A DNA stretch of 64,000 nucleotides, taken from Bacteroidales bacterium. GTDB lineage: Bacteria > Bacteroidota > Bacteroidia > Bacteroidales > M50B96. Position 1 is the stretch's first letter; each line of letters starts with the position of its first letter. A program made the position numbers and the translations under genes. Below are positions 34,532 through 43,962 of the stretch, piece by piece. Location: NCBI GenBank assembly GCA_021740905.1, contig JAIOYV010000016.1:18828-82827 (forward strand). Reading direction: 5' to 3'. The notes beneath the pieces were generated by a model, which was given only the letters and a program-made list of their open reading frames with translations, was not told where the DNA came from and searched no databases.

Positions 34532-35536
34532 ATGAAGAAACAAGAATTATATTCAGAACTCTGCGTGAAATTTTTTCGAAAAGAGATTTCAGATGAGGAG
34601 ATCAAACAATTGAATGATTGGTTGATAGCATCCATAGACAATAAAAAGCATTTTGACCAAATAAGCCAATTATGGTACTCAAAGCAACATAACCATTTTG
34701 ATGCAGATAAGGCCTGGCTCAAAATGGTAAATCGAATTAGAAATGGCGGACAAAGCAAACCTGCCAAAACGCTCACCATGACGCGAAGAAGGTTTTATTA
34801 TTGGGTGGCGGCGGTAGCCATAATCCTGTTCATGAGCTTACCAGGCATGTACTATTTCTTACAAACTCAAGGCGTGTTTCATAACATAGCCCTATTTGAA
34901 GTAAGTGCTCCCAAGGGTGAAAAGGCTACCTTAACATTGGCAGATGGAACAAAAGTATGGCTCAATTCGGGAAGTGCGTTAAGATATAGTAGCACCTTTG
35001 ATCTTAGGCACCGTAAGGTTTATCTTGAAGGGGAAGGCTATTTTGAAGTCGCAAAAGATGAATCCAACCTATTTACAATTGTTTGTGGCGAAACTGAAGT
35101 GGTAGTGTATGGTACTGTTTTTAATATCAGCAATTATAAAGACGATGAATTTATTCAGCTCACCTTAGTTTCCGGCAAATTGGGATTTGACTATACACAC
35201 AATGAAGAAACCGCTATTTTGGATCCCTCTCAACAACTGACCTATTCCAGAAAAAATAAAACAATCAATGTTGAAAATACCAACACTGAATTGTACACTA
35301 TCTGGAAAGACAATCAATTAAAATTCGATAATGCTCCTTTTCTCGATGTTATCAAAAAAATGGAAAGATGGTATGATGTGGATATCCACCTTGAACCCCG
35401 GATGCAATCTATTGAGAATTACACCATGACCGTAAAAACGGAGAGCCTGAGAGAGATTCTTGAAATGCTTAAATTAACCACCCCTTTTGAGTATAGGATC
35501 GATAAAGAGAATGTTTACATAAGTAATACAAATTGA
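34532..35536 (+). CDS. FecR family anti-sigma factor
   Basis: 334 residues. Cytosolic N-terminal part (1-85), one membrane helix (~88-110, WVAAVAIILFMSL), then the periplasmic FecR domain (PKGEKATLTLADGTKVWLNS, YLEGEGYFEVAKDE, VYGTVFNISNY) and a C-terminal secretin/STN-like lobe (FLDVIKKMERWYDVDI). It holds the sigma factor until the SusC STN domain signals. The SusC gene starts 1 nt after its stop. Confidence 0.93.
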   Translation: MKKQELYSELCVKFFRKEISDEEIKQLNDWLIASIDNKKHFDQISQLWYSKQHNHFDADKAWLKMVNRIRNGGQSKPAKTLTMTRRRFYYWVAAVAIILFMSLPGMYYFLQTQGVFHNIALFEVSAPKGEKATLTLADGTKVWLNSGSALRYSSTFDLRHRKVYLEGEGYFEVAKDESNLFTIVCGETEVVVYGTVFNISNYKDDEFIQLTLVSGKLGFDYTHNEETAILDPSQQLTYSRKNKTINVENTNTELYTIWKDNQLKFDNAPFLDVIKKMERWYDVDIHLEPRMQSIENYTMTVKTESLREILEMLKLTTPFEYRIDKENVYISNTN

Positions 35537-35537
35537 T

Positions 35538-38500
35538 ATGCGTCTAAAACTACTTATTTTATTTTTGATTATCAGCCAGATGACTCTTTTTAGTCAGGCA
35601 CAGGATGGAAAAATTAAACTTTCGTTCAAAGAAACATCCTTAAAAGAAGTCCTAAGGGAAATTGAGAAACAGGTTGATTTTACCTTTCTGTATAATGATG
35701 TAAAAATTGATGTAAATCAAAAAATTGACATCCAAATTGAGAGCGATCAAATAAGGGATGTCCTGGATTCAATCCTTCGGGGGACAAAGATCAATTATGT
35801 GATCAAAGAGAAACAAATTGTGTTGTCGACCCTGGAAATAAATAATGAGGGTGATCAATCCAAACCTCCACAGAAAAAAACAGTGAAAGGGACTGTTTCA
35901 ACAGAAACAGGAGAAACCCTGCCCGGGGTCAATATTATAATAAGTGGAACATCATTCGGTACAACCAGTGATATATATGGAAATTATAGCATTGAAGTTG
36001 ACGGTGAGGATGCCATTCTGATATTCTCTTTTATTGGGTATAATTCACAAGAAGTTTCGGTGAAGGGTAAAGAAACGATAAATATCGTTTTACAAGAGTC
36101 ATCCCAAACCATAGAGCAAATAGTTGTTATTGGATATGGTATCCAACGCAAAAGCGACCTTACCGGTTCGGTTACTTCTGTAAAGGGAAAAGATATTGGG
36201 AAGGTGGCAGGCTCATCGGTACAAGAAGCCCTAACGGGAAAGGTTCCCGGTATGCAGGTGAGCGCTGTGTCGGGGGTGCCGGGTACGGCACCGGTGATAC
36301 GTCTCAGAGGAGTTGGTACCTTAAACAATTCGTCGCCAATTTACGTGGTGGATGGTGTTATTTTAGACGACATCAGTTTTTTAAGCTCTGAGGACATTAA
36401 AACGGTGGAAGTACTAAAAGATGCCTCTGCCACTGCCATTTATGGTTCGAGGGGAGCCAATGGCGTAATTATTATTACCACAAAATTAGGGGTTATGGGC
36501 GAAGGTCAAAGGATTGATTTCTCCTATAGCTATGGATCGCAATACCTGCCTCACAAAATTGATTACCTTACAGGCCCTGAGTTTGCAGCTGTTGTGAATG
36601 AGATTAACCCCGGAACTTTTAATAATCTGTCGAAAGTGAAAAACACCGATTGGCAGTCTCAGATATTTCAGGATTTTTCGCCTATTCACAAAGCTCAGAT
36701 TTCTTTGTCCGGTTCAACCAAAGATAAATATCAATACTATTTTGGCTTGAGTTATATCAACCAAGAAGGAATTATTTCGAAATCGAGTTACGAGAGGCTA
36801 TCTATCAAAATGAATCAAAATTATTTTTTGTCGGATAAAGTACGGATTGGAAGTAATTTAACCATTTCACCCGATGAACAAGTGAGTGGTGCCAATGTGG
36901 TTACGCAAGCCAACAGAGCATGGCCAACATCGGTGCCTTTTAACGAAGATGGCAGCTTTAGCGAAGTGTTGGGCGCGGGAAACCCCCTTGCATCTATCGA
37001 ATATACAAACGGTTTTAATAAACGGATCCGTGGCGTAGGATCTTTCTTTGGTGAAGTGGATATCCTGAAAGATTTACGGTTTAAGTCAAGCATCGGATTC
37101 GACGAAAGTAACAATCAAACGAAAGGTTTCACCCCTGTTTTTTACGTTTCTCCGCTACAACAAAATGTGACAAACGACTTAAATGTTTCTTCAAGTAATT
37201 CTTTTACCTGGTTATGGGAAAATCTTTTAACTTATGATTTTACAAAAGGGGATCACCGATTGAATATACTTGGAGGTTATACCATGCAAAAGGTGAAATG
37301 GGAGAATACTGGCGGAAGTGTGGAGAACCTCATCGGTGAGGATGAATCACTTTGGTATCTCGATGCCGGCGAAACCAGTACCCAAAAGGCATTTAACTCA
37401 GGGAGTGTATCTTCGATGATGTCCTACCTTTTCCGGACAAATTATACTTTCCGGAATAAATATCTCCTTACATTTTCGATGCGTCGAGATGGCTCCTCCA
37501 AGTTCAGTGAAGATAATCGCTGGGGATATTTTCCTTCTGTAGCTTTGGGATGGAACATTGCGAAAGAAGACTTTTTTCCTGCCAGGAAAACGATTAGTAC
37601 GATGAAAATAAGAGGCAGCTGGGGTGTGATTGGAAATGAAAAAATCCCTCAAAACGAAAGATTTTCTTTGGTGGCCAATCAACAAAACGTAATTTTTGGA
37701 GTCAATGAAATCCTCTATGCTGGTGCCACATTGGGCAATACAGCCAATCCATTCATTCAATGGGAAAGCACAACCCAATCCGATTTGGGTCTCGAATTAG
37801 GTTTCTTTGAAGGAAAATACACCTTTGAGATGGATTATTTTCACCGCGAAACGGATGACATTTTAGTTGGGATTACAACGCCGGGATATTTTGGCAATGG
37901 CGCATTTGTAAAGGTAACTACCAATGCTGCAACTGTTTTAAATACCGGTATTGAATTGGCTTTGGGCTCGAAACATGAATTAAGCAAAAATTTAACCTTA
38001 CATCTAAATGCAAACGGTTCATTTATTAAAAACGAAGTGTTAAGCCTTGGTGCCAATACCGAAGGAGATTCATTTATACCGGGTGGCGACTTAGGAAATG
38101 GACAGTCTGTAACACGCACTGAAGTCGGCCAACCAATTGGTTCATTTTATGGATATAAAGTGTTGGGGATCCTGCAAAATCAAGAGGAAGTAAACTCAAG
38201 CGCAATTGTTTCAGGTGAGCAACCTGGCGATTTGAAATTTGCCGATTTAAACGGCGATGGAATAATCGATGCTCAGGACAGGACTTATATTGGATCGCCA
38301 ATTCCCGATTTAATTTACGGGTTCAGCGCCAACCTATCGTATAAAAACCTGTACTCTTCATTCGACTTTTATGGCCAAATTGGAAACGAGCTTTACAACG
38401 GAAAAAACGCTGTCCGCCCCGATTTATACAACTTTGAGTCGCGGGTAAAAGACCGATGGCATGGTGATGGAACCTCAAATACAGAACCTCGTGCGACAGC

Positions 38501-38783
38501 AAGTGGGGTTAATTACGAACCATCGGAATATTTTATTGAAAATGGATCCTTCCTAAGACTTAGGAATGTAACCATTGGCTATGTATTCACTGAAAAACAC
38601 CTTGCCCGTATCGGCTTTTCAAAAGTCGATATTTACGTAAGGGGATCGAATATATTCACATCCACGAAATTCTCAGGCTATTCTCCCGAGATTGGGGGCG
38701 CTGATGTAATTTCTTCGGGGATTGATTCTGGAACCTATCCCGTATCATCTGTTATTTTTTGTGGAATTAATTTAACTTTTTAA
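35538..38783 (+). CDS. SusC/RagA family TonB-dependent outer-membrane protein with STN domain
   Basis: 1,081 residues. Signal peptide to FSQAQ; STN domain ~25-95 (LKEVLREIEKQVDFTFLYND); carboxypeptidase-regulatory-like domain ~112-190 (TLPGVNIIISGTSFGTTSD); plug ~195-315 (VVIGYGIQRKSDLTGSV, RLRGVGTLNNSSPIYVVDG, ATAIYGSRGANGVI); then the barrel. The STN domain allows talk to the FecR protein. It forms the import pore capped by the SusD encoded 10 nt downstream, taking large beta-glucan oligomers into the periplasm. Confidence 0.95.
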   Translation: MRLKLLILFLIISQMTLFSQAQDGKIKLSFKETSLKEVLREIEKQVDFTFLYNDVKIDVNQKIDIQIESDQIRDVLDSILRGTKINYVIKEKQIVLSTLEINNEGDQSKPPQKKTVKGTVSTETGETLPGVNIIISGTSFGTTSDIYGNYSIEVDGEDAILIFSFIGYNSQEVSVKGKETINIVLQESSQTIEQIVVIGYGIQRKSDLTGSVTSVKGKDIGKVAGSSVQEALTGKVPGMQVSAVSGVPGTAPVIRLRGVGTLNNSSPIYVVDGVILDDISFLSSEDIKTVEVLKDASATAIYGSRGANGVIIITTKLGVMGEGQRIDFSYSYGSQYLPHKIDYLTGPEFAAVVNEINPGTFNNLSKVKNTDWQSQIFQDFSPIHKAQISLSGSTKDKYQYYFGLSYINQEGIISKSSYERLSIKMNQNYFLSDKVRIGSNLTISPDEQVSGANVVTQANRAWPTSVPFNEDGSFSEVLGAGNPLASIEYTNGFNKRIRGVGSFFGEVDILKDLRFKSSIGFDESNNQTKGFTPVFYVSPLQQNVTNDLNVSSSNSFTWLWENLLTYDFTKGDHRLNILGGYTMQKVKWENTGGSVENLIGEDESLWYLDAGETSTQKAFNSGSVSSMMSYLFRTNYTFRNKYLLTFSMRRDGSSKFSEDNRWGYFPSVALGWNIAKEDFFPARKTISTMKIRGSWGVIGNEKIPQNERFSLVANQQNVIFGVNEILYAGATLGNTANPFIQWESTTQSDLGLELGFFEGKYTFEMDYFHRETDDILVGITTPGYFGNGAFVKVTTNAATVLNTGIELALGSKHELSKNLTLHLNANGSFIKNEVLSLGANTEGDSFIPGGDLGNGQSVTRTEVGQPIGSFYGYKVLGILQNQEEVNSSAIVSGEQPGDLKFADLNGDGIIDAQDRTYIGSPIPDLIYGFSANLSYKNLYSSFDFYGQIGNELYNGKNAVRPDLYNFESRVKDRWHGDGTSNTEPRATASGVNYEPSEYFIENGSFLRLRNVTIGYVFTEKHLARIGFSKVDIYVRGSNIFTSTKFSGYSPEIGGADVISSGIDSGTYPVSSVIFCGINLTF

Positions 38784-38793
38784 GAAAATCGTC

Positions 38794-40290
38794 ATGAAAA
38801 AAATATACAATAAAGTCAGTTTAACTATTTGTTTATTAGTAGTCATAAGCGGTGTTTTTATGTTCAATTCCTGCAAAAAGGATTTTCTTGAAATAAAACC
38901 CCAGGGAATTTTAACCGAAGCTGTATTTCTAAAAACTGAAAATGATGCAGTATTGGCGACAAACGCTATTTACAACTCAGCCAGGGAGTGGAATTTCTAC
39001 ACAGGCGGCTATCCAATCCTGGATATTTTGTCGGACGATGCCAACAAAGGCAGCAACCCGGGCGATGGAGCTTTCCTTAATTTGTTTGAAACATTCCAGT
39101 TTACGCCGAGTAATGGCGATATAAGCCGATGGTATTCTGCACTGTACAAAACAATCAGACGAACGAATATTGTAATTGAAAAAGTACCCGAAATAAATAT
39201 GGACGAAGCCTTGAAACTTCGCTTAGTATCAGAGGCAAAATTTATCAGGGCGTATTGTTATTTCAATTTGGTTGTGGCGTTTGGCGATGTACCCTTGGTG
39301 CTCATAACGAATCCACCTGCAGATTTGGATCGAACTTCCAAAGAGCAAATTTATAATGAAGTGATCATCACCGATCTTCAATCGGCCATCGACAATCTAC
39401 CGGAAAAAAGTGAATATCCATCTGATGATCTGGGTAGGGCAACAAAAGGGGCTGCAAGGGCAACCATGGCAAAAGTTTATCTTTATCGTGGCGATTTCGA
39501 AAAGACCGCAACGTATGCACTGGATGTGATCAATTCAAACGAATACAGCCTTGAACCAGATTTTTCAGATGCCTTTTCACTTGAAGGTCAGTTTGGGGTA
39601 GAATCAATATTCGAAATTGGTGCATTCCCCGAAGAAAACTTTACCAACGGGGGGAATCAATATGCAAATACGCAGGGAGTCAGGGGATCCCCTAACAAAG
39701 GCTGGGGCTTTAACAGGCCCTCGGTCGATTTAATCAACAGCTTCGAAGCCGGCGATCTCCGTAAAGACGCAACCGTAATTTTCCTAGGTGAGACTATCGA
39801 TGGCGTTTTAATAGAAGGGGATGTAAACACACCCGATGTTACGTATACTGATGACACTGAAACTGTGATTAAGGAAATGGAGACCTATAATCAAAAGGTT
39901 TGGACTCCGGGTATCACTACGGTTGAAGAATGGGGTTACAATGTGCGACTGATTAGATATGCCGAGGTGTTGCTCTTTGCTGCAGAGGCTCTCAATGAAA
40001 ATGGAAATCCTGCGGAAGCCTTAGTATACCTAAATGAAGTGAGAACACGAAGCGGACTAAGTCCAATTGCAAGTACCGATGTCAATACTCTACGGGAACT
40101 GATCTGGAAAGAAAGACGATCGGAATTGGCCATGGAAGGTTCGAGATATTTCGACCTGGTCCGTCAAAATCGTGCAGAAGCTGTTTTAGGTCCTTTGGGT
40201 TTTGTGAAAGGGAAACATGAATTATTTCCTATTCCGCAAAATGAGATTGATATTTCAGGTGGGAAATTACAGAAAAACCCAAACTGGTAA
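38794..40290 (+). CDS. SusD/RagB family glycan-binding lipoprotein
   Basis: 498 residues. Lipoprotein signal with Cys27 (FNSCKKDFLE). TPR-like SusD features: FIRAYCYFNLVVAFGDVPLV, GAARATMAKVYLYRGD, YAEVLLFAAEALNENG, LIWKERRSELAMEG-RYFDLVRQ and PIPQNEI. It binds the glycan at the surface and acts as the lid of the SusC channel. Immediately downstream of SusC. Confidence 0.95.
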   Translation: MKKIYNKVSLTICLLVVISGVFMFNSCKKDFLEIKPQGILTEAVFLKTENDAVLATNAIYNSAREWNFYTGGYPILDILSDDANKGSNPGDGAFLNLFETFQFTPSNGDISRWYSALYKTIRRTNIVIEKVPEINMDEALKLRLVSEAKFIRAYCYFNLVVAFGDVPLVLITNPPADLDRTSKEQIYNEVIITDLQSAIDNLPEKSEYPSDDLGRATKGAARATMAKVYLYRGDFEKTATYALDVINSNEYSLEPDFSDAFSLEGQFGVESIFEIGAFPEENFTNGGNQYANTQGVRGSPNKGWGFNRPSVDLINSFEAGDLRKDATVIFLGETIDGVLIEGDVNTPDVTYTDDTETVIKEMETYNQKVWTPGITTVEEWGYNVRLIRYAEVLLFAAEALNENGNPAEALVYLNEVRTRSGLSPIASTDVNTLRELIWKERRSELAMEGSRYFDLVRQNRAEAVLGPLGFVKGKHELFPIPQNEIDISGGKLQKNPNW

Positions 40291-40371
40291 AAAGTGGAGT
40301 TTTCGTGCAAGCACTAAATTGTAAAACAAAAATTAGTTAACTTTATATTATTAATACTTAAAACCAAAAAG

Positions 40372-41622
40372 ATGAAAAAGATTATTAGCAGTTTAATTTT
40401 GTTAAGCTTGACCTTTGGCCTTGTTTTTTTTAATGGGTGTAAAGAAGATGATGATCCAATAGTAGAATTTACTTTGGAAAGCTTAAAAAGTGGCAATCTG
40501 GAATTAGATGGAGCTACATCAGCAACCAATGTTCCTGTAGATCAACCTATAATTGCAGTATTTGCAAACGATATAGATGAATCTACAGTAGCCAATTCCA
40601 TTACATTGACCAGAGGTACAACAGATGTTCCCTTTACAACTTCTGTTAGTGGTAATACACTGACCATTACGGTTACGGGTGGTTTACTAACCGGAGCTTC
40701 TTACAACTTGACTATTGCATCTACCTTAGAATCCATTCAGGGTGCTGCATTTTCTAGCTTAACGGTTACTTTTATAAGTATAGGGATAGGAATTGATACC
40801 CCTCCCCAAAAAGACTTCCAAACCTTGTATTTGCAATTTGATGGAAGTATTACCGACTTAGTAGGCTTTAATACAGCCGGCTTTGAGCAGGTGACTTATA
40901 CAACCGACCGGTTTGGAAAAGCCGATGGCGCCGCCAGTTTCAATGGAAGTACAGCTCCCGGAAATGGCGACATTGTTGAGCTTTCGGGCGATAAACTGAT
41001 CACTCCAAGCATGACCATAAGTACCTGGTTTAAGGCGAGCAGTGCCGATTTTACAAATTCCCGGATATTATTTGGTTTAGCTACCGAAAGAGGATACTTC
41101 ATGGAATTAGGTGGCGACGCTGTTGCCTGGATGAAATTGGCAACTTCGCACAAGGTAAGCCCCGATTCAAGCAGCCATTATTTTGGAACAGCTTGGACCG
41201 ATCCAAATGGCGACGGTTTAGTTGGTGGACAAACTGTTTATGATTATACTGGAAGTATTTCCGATTTAGTGGCAGACAAATGGTCGCACCTTGTTATGAC
41301 ATATGACGCAACGACCAGCCTTAAAACCATTTATATTGATGGAATTAAATTGATGCAGGTTGATTTGAATTTAGATTCTCCTGAATGGGGACTTACCGAT
41401 TTGGCCATTGCTGATAAAATGGACGCCACAGGTGATCCTGTAACAGGCATTGATCCTGTGCTCACTTTAGGCTATTTCTGTAGCAGGGCCAATACGGCAA
41501 CCGGATGGTCAGTTTATAGTGGAGCCGAAAATACATTCAAAGGTGCGATGGATGATTTCCGCTTATTCGAAAAAGCATTAACCGAATCGGAAGTACAAGC
41601 TCTTTATAATTCTGAAAAATAA
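40372..41622 (+). CDS. LamG-domain surface lipoprotein
   Basis: 416 residues. Lipoprotein signal (FFNGC, Cys23), then a bacterial Ig-like (Big_5) domain ~32-130 (ATNVPVDQPIIAVFANDID) and a concanavalin-A-like LamG domain ~145-416 (DGAASFNGS, ISTWFKASS, WSHLVMTYDATT, GAMDDFRLFEKALTESEVQAL). It takes the place of the SusE/F-type binding protein of the locus. Likely holds glycan at the cell surface. An enzymatic role is not suggested. Confidence 0.85.
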   Translation: MKKIISSLILLSLTFGLVFFNGCKEDDDPIVEFTLESLKSGNLELDGATSATNVPVDQPIIAVFANDIDESTVANSITLTRGTTDVPFTTSVSGNTLTITVTGGLLTGASYNLTIASTLESIQGAAFSSLTVTFISIGIGIDTPPQKDFQTLYLQFDGSITDLVGFNTAGFEQVTYTTDRFGKADGAASFNGSTAPGNGDIVELSGDKLITPSMTISTWFKASSADFTNSRILFGLATERGYFMELGGDAVAWMKLATSHKVSPDSSSHYFGTAWTDPNGDGLVGGQTVYDYTGSISDLVADKWSHLVMTYDATTSLKTIYIDGIKLMQVDLNLDSPEWGLTDLAIADKMDATGDPVTGIDPVLTLGYFCSRANTATGWSVYSGAENTFKGAMDDFRLFEKALTESEVQALYNSEK

Positions 41623-41652
41623 GCGAATACTGGTATCAAGATGATATATTGA

Positions 41653-41696
41653 AGAAAAGACATTTGAAAATGTTTTTGAGTGTCTTTTCTTTTTTT
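41653..41696 (+). terminator. Terminator after the LamG gene
   Basis: AGAAAAGACA (41653-41662) pairs with TGTCTTTTCT (41681-41690), followed by a long T run. It may give SusCD/LamG a higher transcript level than the downstream enzymes. Confidence 0.7.
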
Positions 41697-41701
41697 GACC
41701 G

Positions 41702-41734
41702 ACTTCCTAAGCATCTCCAAGATGCTAAGGAAGT
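41702..41734. repeat. 33-nt hairpin repeat, copy 2
   Basis: Same stems as the copy at 25990-26022; the five differences lie in the loop, and the same A-A mismatch is kept. The rest of the gap 41623-41944 holds a TTGATACTTGATACT-like short direct repeat at about 41867-41880 and no gene. Confidence 0.7.
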
Positions 41735-41944
41735 TAATGAGGAAAAGTCCCTAGTCGATTTGGGTAAGTTAATTCGACTGTATTACTTAAGCGCTTAATG
41801 GAAAACTTCTACCCCTGAATATTCGGGGTCTAAATGTTCATCCCGCTTGCGATTTTAGTCTTGATACTTGATACTCATATCTCAATACTAATACAGAATC
41901 TTATCCTCATTTCAGAATTAATACAAAATTAAAAAACCTATTAG

Positions 41945-43921
41945 ATGAAGTACATATTAATTATTCTATTTGTCACTGCCGCCGTGCTCATGTCATCCTG
42001 TAAAAAAGAAGAAACTGTTGAACATGGAACAGTCTCCCTCGTATCGTTGCAGGCTGGCGATGTGAATATTGGTTTTACGATCAGCAATATTAATATCCCC
42101 TTCAACGAACCCTTTGTTGCAGTTTTCGACAAAGCTATCGACACGATTCAGATAGCCGACAAAATTTATCTGAGGGATGATCAAAACAATTTGGTGAAAT
42201 TTTCTTTCACCGTGTCAGAGGATGGAAAAACCCTGGAAATGTTGCCACTTCAACAAATCGCTCCGCTAAAGAATTATTTTTTTGTATTTACCGATGAAAT
42301 AAAAGGTGCTCAGCAAGAGATATTCGAAGGAATGGACGTATTGTTTACGACCATGCAAAGCACTCTTTCATTGCTTAGCGCGGTTTCTCAGGAAATTAAT
42401 CTTCTCGATGCAGAAAGAATAACTGATGTTAGCTTGATGCCATCTTTCAAAATCACCTTCAATCAGGCATTAAATAAAGAAACCATCAATGCAAGCACAG
42501 TAAGATTGGCCTATCCGGGGGCAAATATTCCCTTGGCATTTTCTTTTGAAAATGATGATCAAACTGTACTCATCACCACTACCTCGCAGCTTGACCATTA
42601 CCAAAGATTCCTTCTTGATTTATCAACTGGCATTGTGGCAGTGGATGGTTCTGTTTTCGATGGTTTTTCTGTACATTTTTATACCGAATTAGATTCAACT
42701 CCAAAATTCCCTGTCATTTCTGATGATGATCTTTTAACCCTTGTTCAGCATCAAACTTTTAAATACTTCTGGGACTTTGGTCATCCGGTTAGCGGAATGG
42801 CCAGAGAAAGAAATACTTCGGGCGACATTGTGACAAGTGGGGGAACCGGATTTTGTATAATGGGAATCCCGGTGGCTATTGAAAGAGGATTTATTACCCG
42901 ATCGGAAGGAGTAGATAGATTGGAGACCATCGTGAATTTTTTAGATCAGGCAGATCGGTTTCATGGTGCATGGTCGCATTGGATAAATGGAAGTACCGGC
43001 CAGGCCATTCCATTCGGCACGCAGGATAATGGGGGCGATTTGATCGAAACAGCCTTCCTGATACAGGGATTATTAACGGTGCGGCAATACTTGAATCCGA
43101 TGGATATTCAGGAAGGGGAAATCATCACCCTGATCAATGAATTATGGGAAGAAGTAGAATGGACCTGGTACACCAGAGGCGGACAAAATGTGCTTTACTG
43201 GCATTGGTCGCCCAATTATGAATGGGCCATGAACATGCAAATCAGGGGATATAACGAAGGTTTGATTGCGTATATCCTTGCCGCCTCATCACCTACCTAT
43301 CCCATAACAGCTGCCGTTTATCATTCAGGGTGGGCAAACAACGGGCAAATGGCGAATGGTAATTCGTACTTTGGGATTGAACTCCCTTTGGGATATAGTT
43401 ATGGCGGGCCCTTGTTCTTCGCTCATTATTCATTCTTAGGGCTGGATCCAAGAAATCTCTCGGACAATTACGCCAATTATTGGACTCAAAATACTAACCA
43501 TAGTTTAATTAATCAGGCCTACTGCGAAGCCAATCCCAAATCTTGGGTAGGCTATAGTTCCGAAGCCTGGGGGCTTACTGCCAGCGACAATCAGAATGGT
43601 TATTCGGCACATTCGCCAACCAACGACCTTGGGGTAATCACGCCAACCGCTGCAGTATCATCGCTTCCGTACACACCCGTTCAATCCATGGAAGCAATTC
43701 GATTTTTTTATTACAAACTGGGCGATAAATTATGGGGTGACTATGGATTTTATGATGCCTATAACATTACTGAAAGTTGGATAGCCGATTCTTATATTGC
43801 CATCGATCAGGGTCCTATGGTGGTGATGATAGAAAATTACAGGACAGGTTTGTTATGGGATCTTTTTATGACTTGCCCCGAACTAAGCACAGGATTTCAA
43901 AAACTGAGTTTCACCCATTAA
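41945..43921 (+). CDS. GH144-like endo-beta-1,2-glucanase lipoprotein with Ig-like domains
   Basis: 658 residues. Lipoprotein signal (LMSSC, Cys19); two Big_5-type Ig-like domains (~25-240); catalytic (alpha/alpha)6 glucoamylase-like domain ~250-650 with HQTFKYFWDFGHPVSGMARE, TSGGTGFCIMGIPVAI, QDNGGDLIETAFLIQGLL, WHWSPNYEW, GYNEGLIAYILAASSP, WGLTASDNQNGYSAHSPTND and YIAIDQGPMVVMIENYRTGL. This pattern is that of GH144 (founding member: Chitinophaga pinensis endo-beta-1,2-glucanase). Probably a surface enzyme cutting the polymer. A paralogue follows at once. Confidence 0.87.
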   Translation: MKYILIILFVTAAVLMSSCKKEETVEHGTVSLVSLQAGDVNIGFTISNINIPFNEPFVAVFDKAIDTIQIADKIYLRDDQNNLVKFSFTVSEDGKTLEMLPLQQIAPLKNYFFVFTDEIKGAQQEIFEGMDVLFTTMQSTLSLLSAVSQEINLLDAERITDVSLMPSFKITFNQALNKETINASTVRLAYPGANIPLAFSFENDDQTVLITTTSQLDHYQRFLLDLSTGIVAVDGSVFDGFSVHFYTELDSTPKFPVISDDDLLTLVQHQTFKYFWDFGHPVSGMARERNTSGDIVTSGGTGFCIMGIPVAIERGFITRSEGVDRLETIVNFLDQADRFHGAWSHWINGSTGQAIPFGTQDNGGDLIETAFLIQGLLTVRQYLNPMDIQEGEIITLINELWEEVEWTWYTRGGQNVLYWHWSPNYEWAMNMQIRGYNEGLIAYILAASSPTYPITAAVYHSGWANNGQMANGNSYFGIELPLGYSYGGPLFFAHYSFLGLDPRNLSDNYANYWTQNTNHSLINQAYCEANPKSWVGYSSEAWGLTASDNQNGYSAHSPTNDLGVITPTAAVSSLPYTPVQSMEAIRFFYYKLGDKLWGDYGFYDAYNITESWIADSYIAIDQGPMVVMIENYRTGLLWDLFMTCPELSTGFQKLSFTH

Positions 43922-43962
43922 AACTATTCTTAATAAAATCTTCACCCTGAAAATAATAGTTT

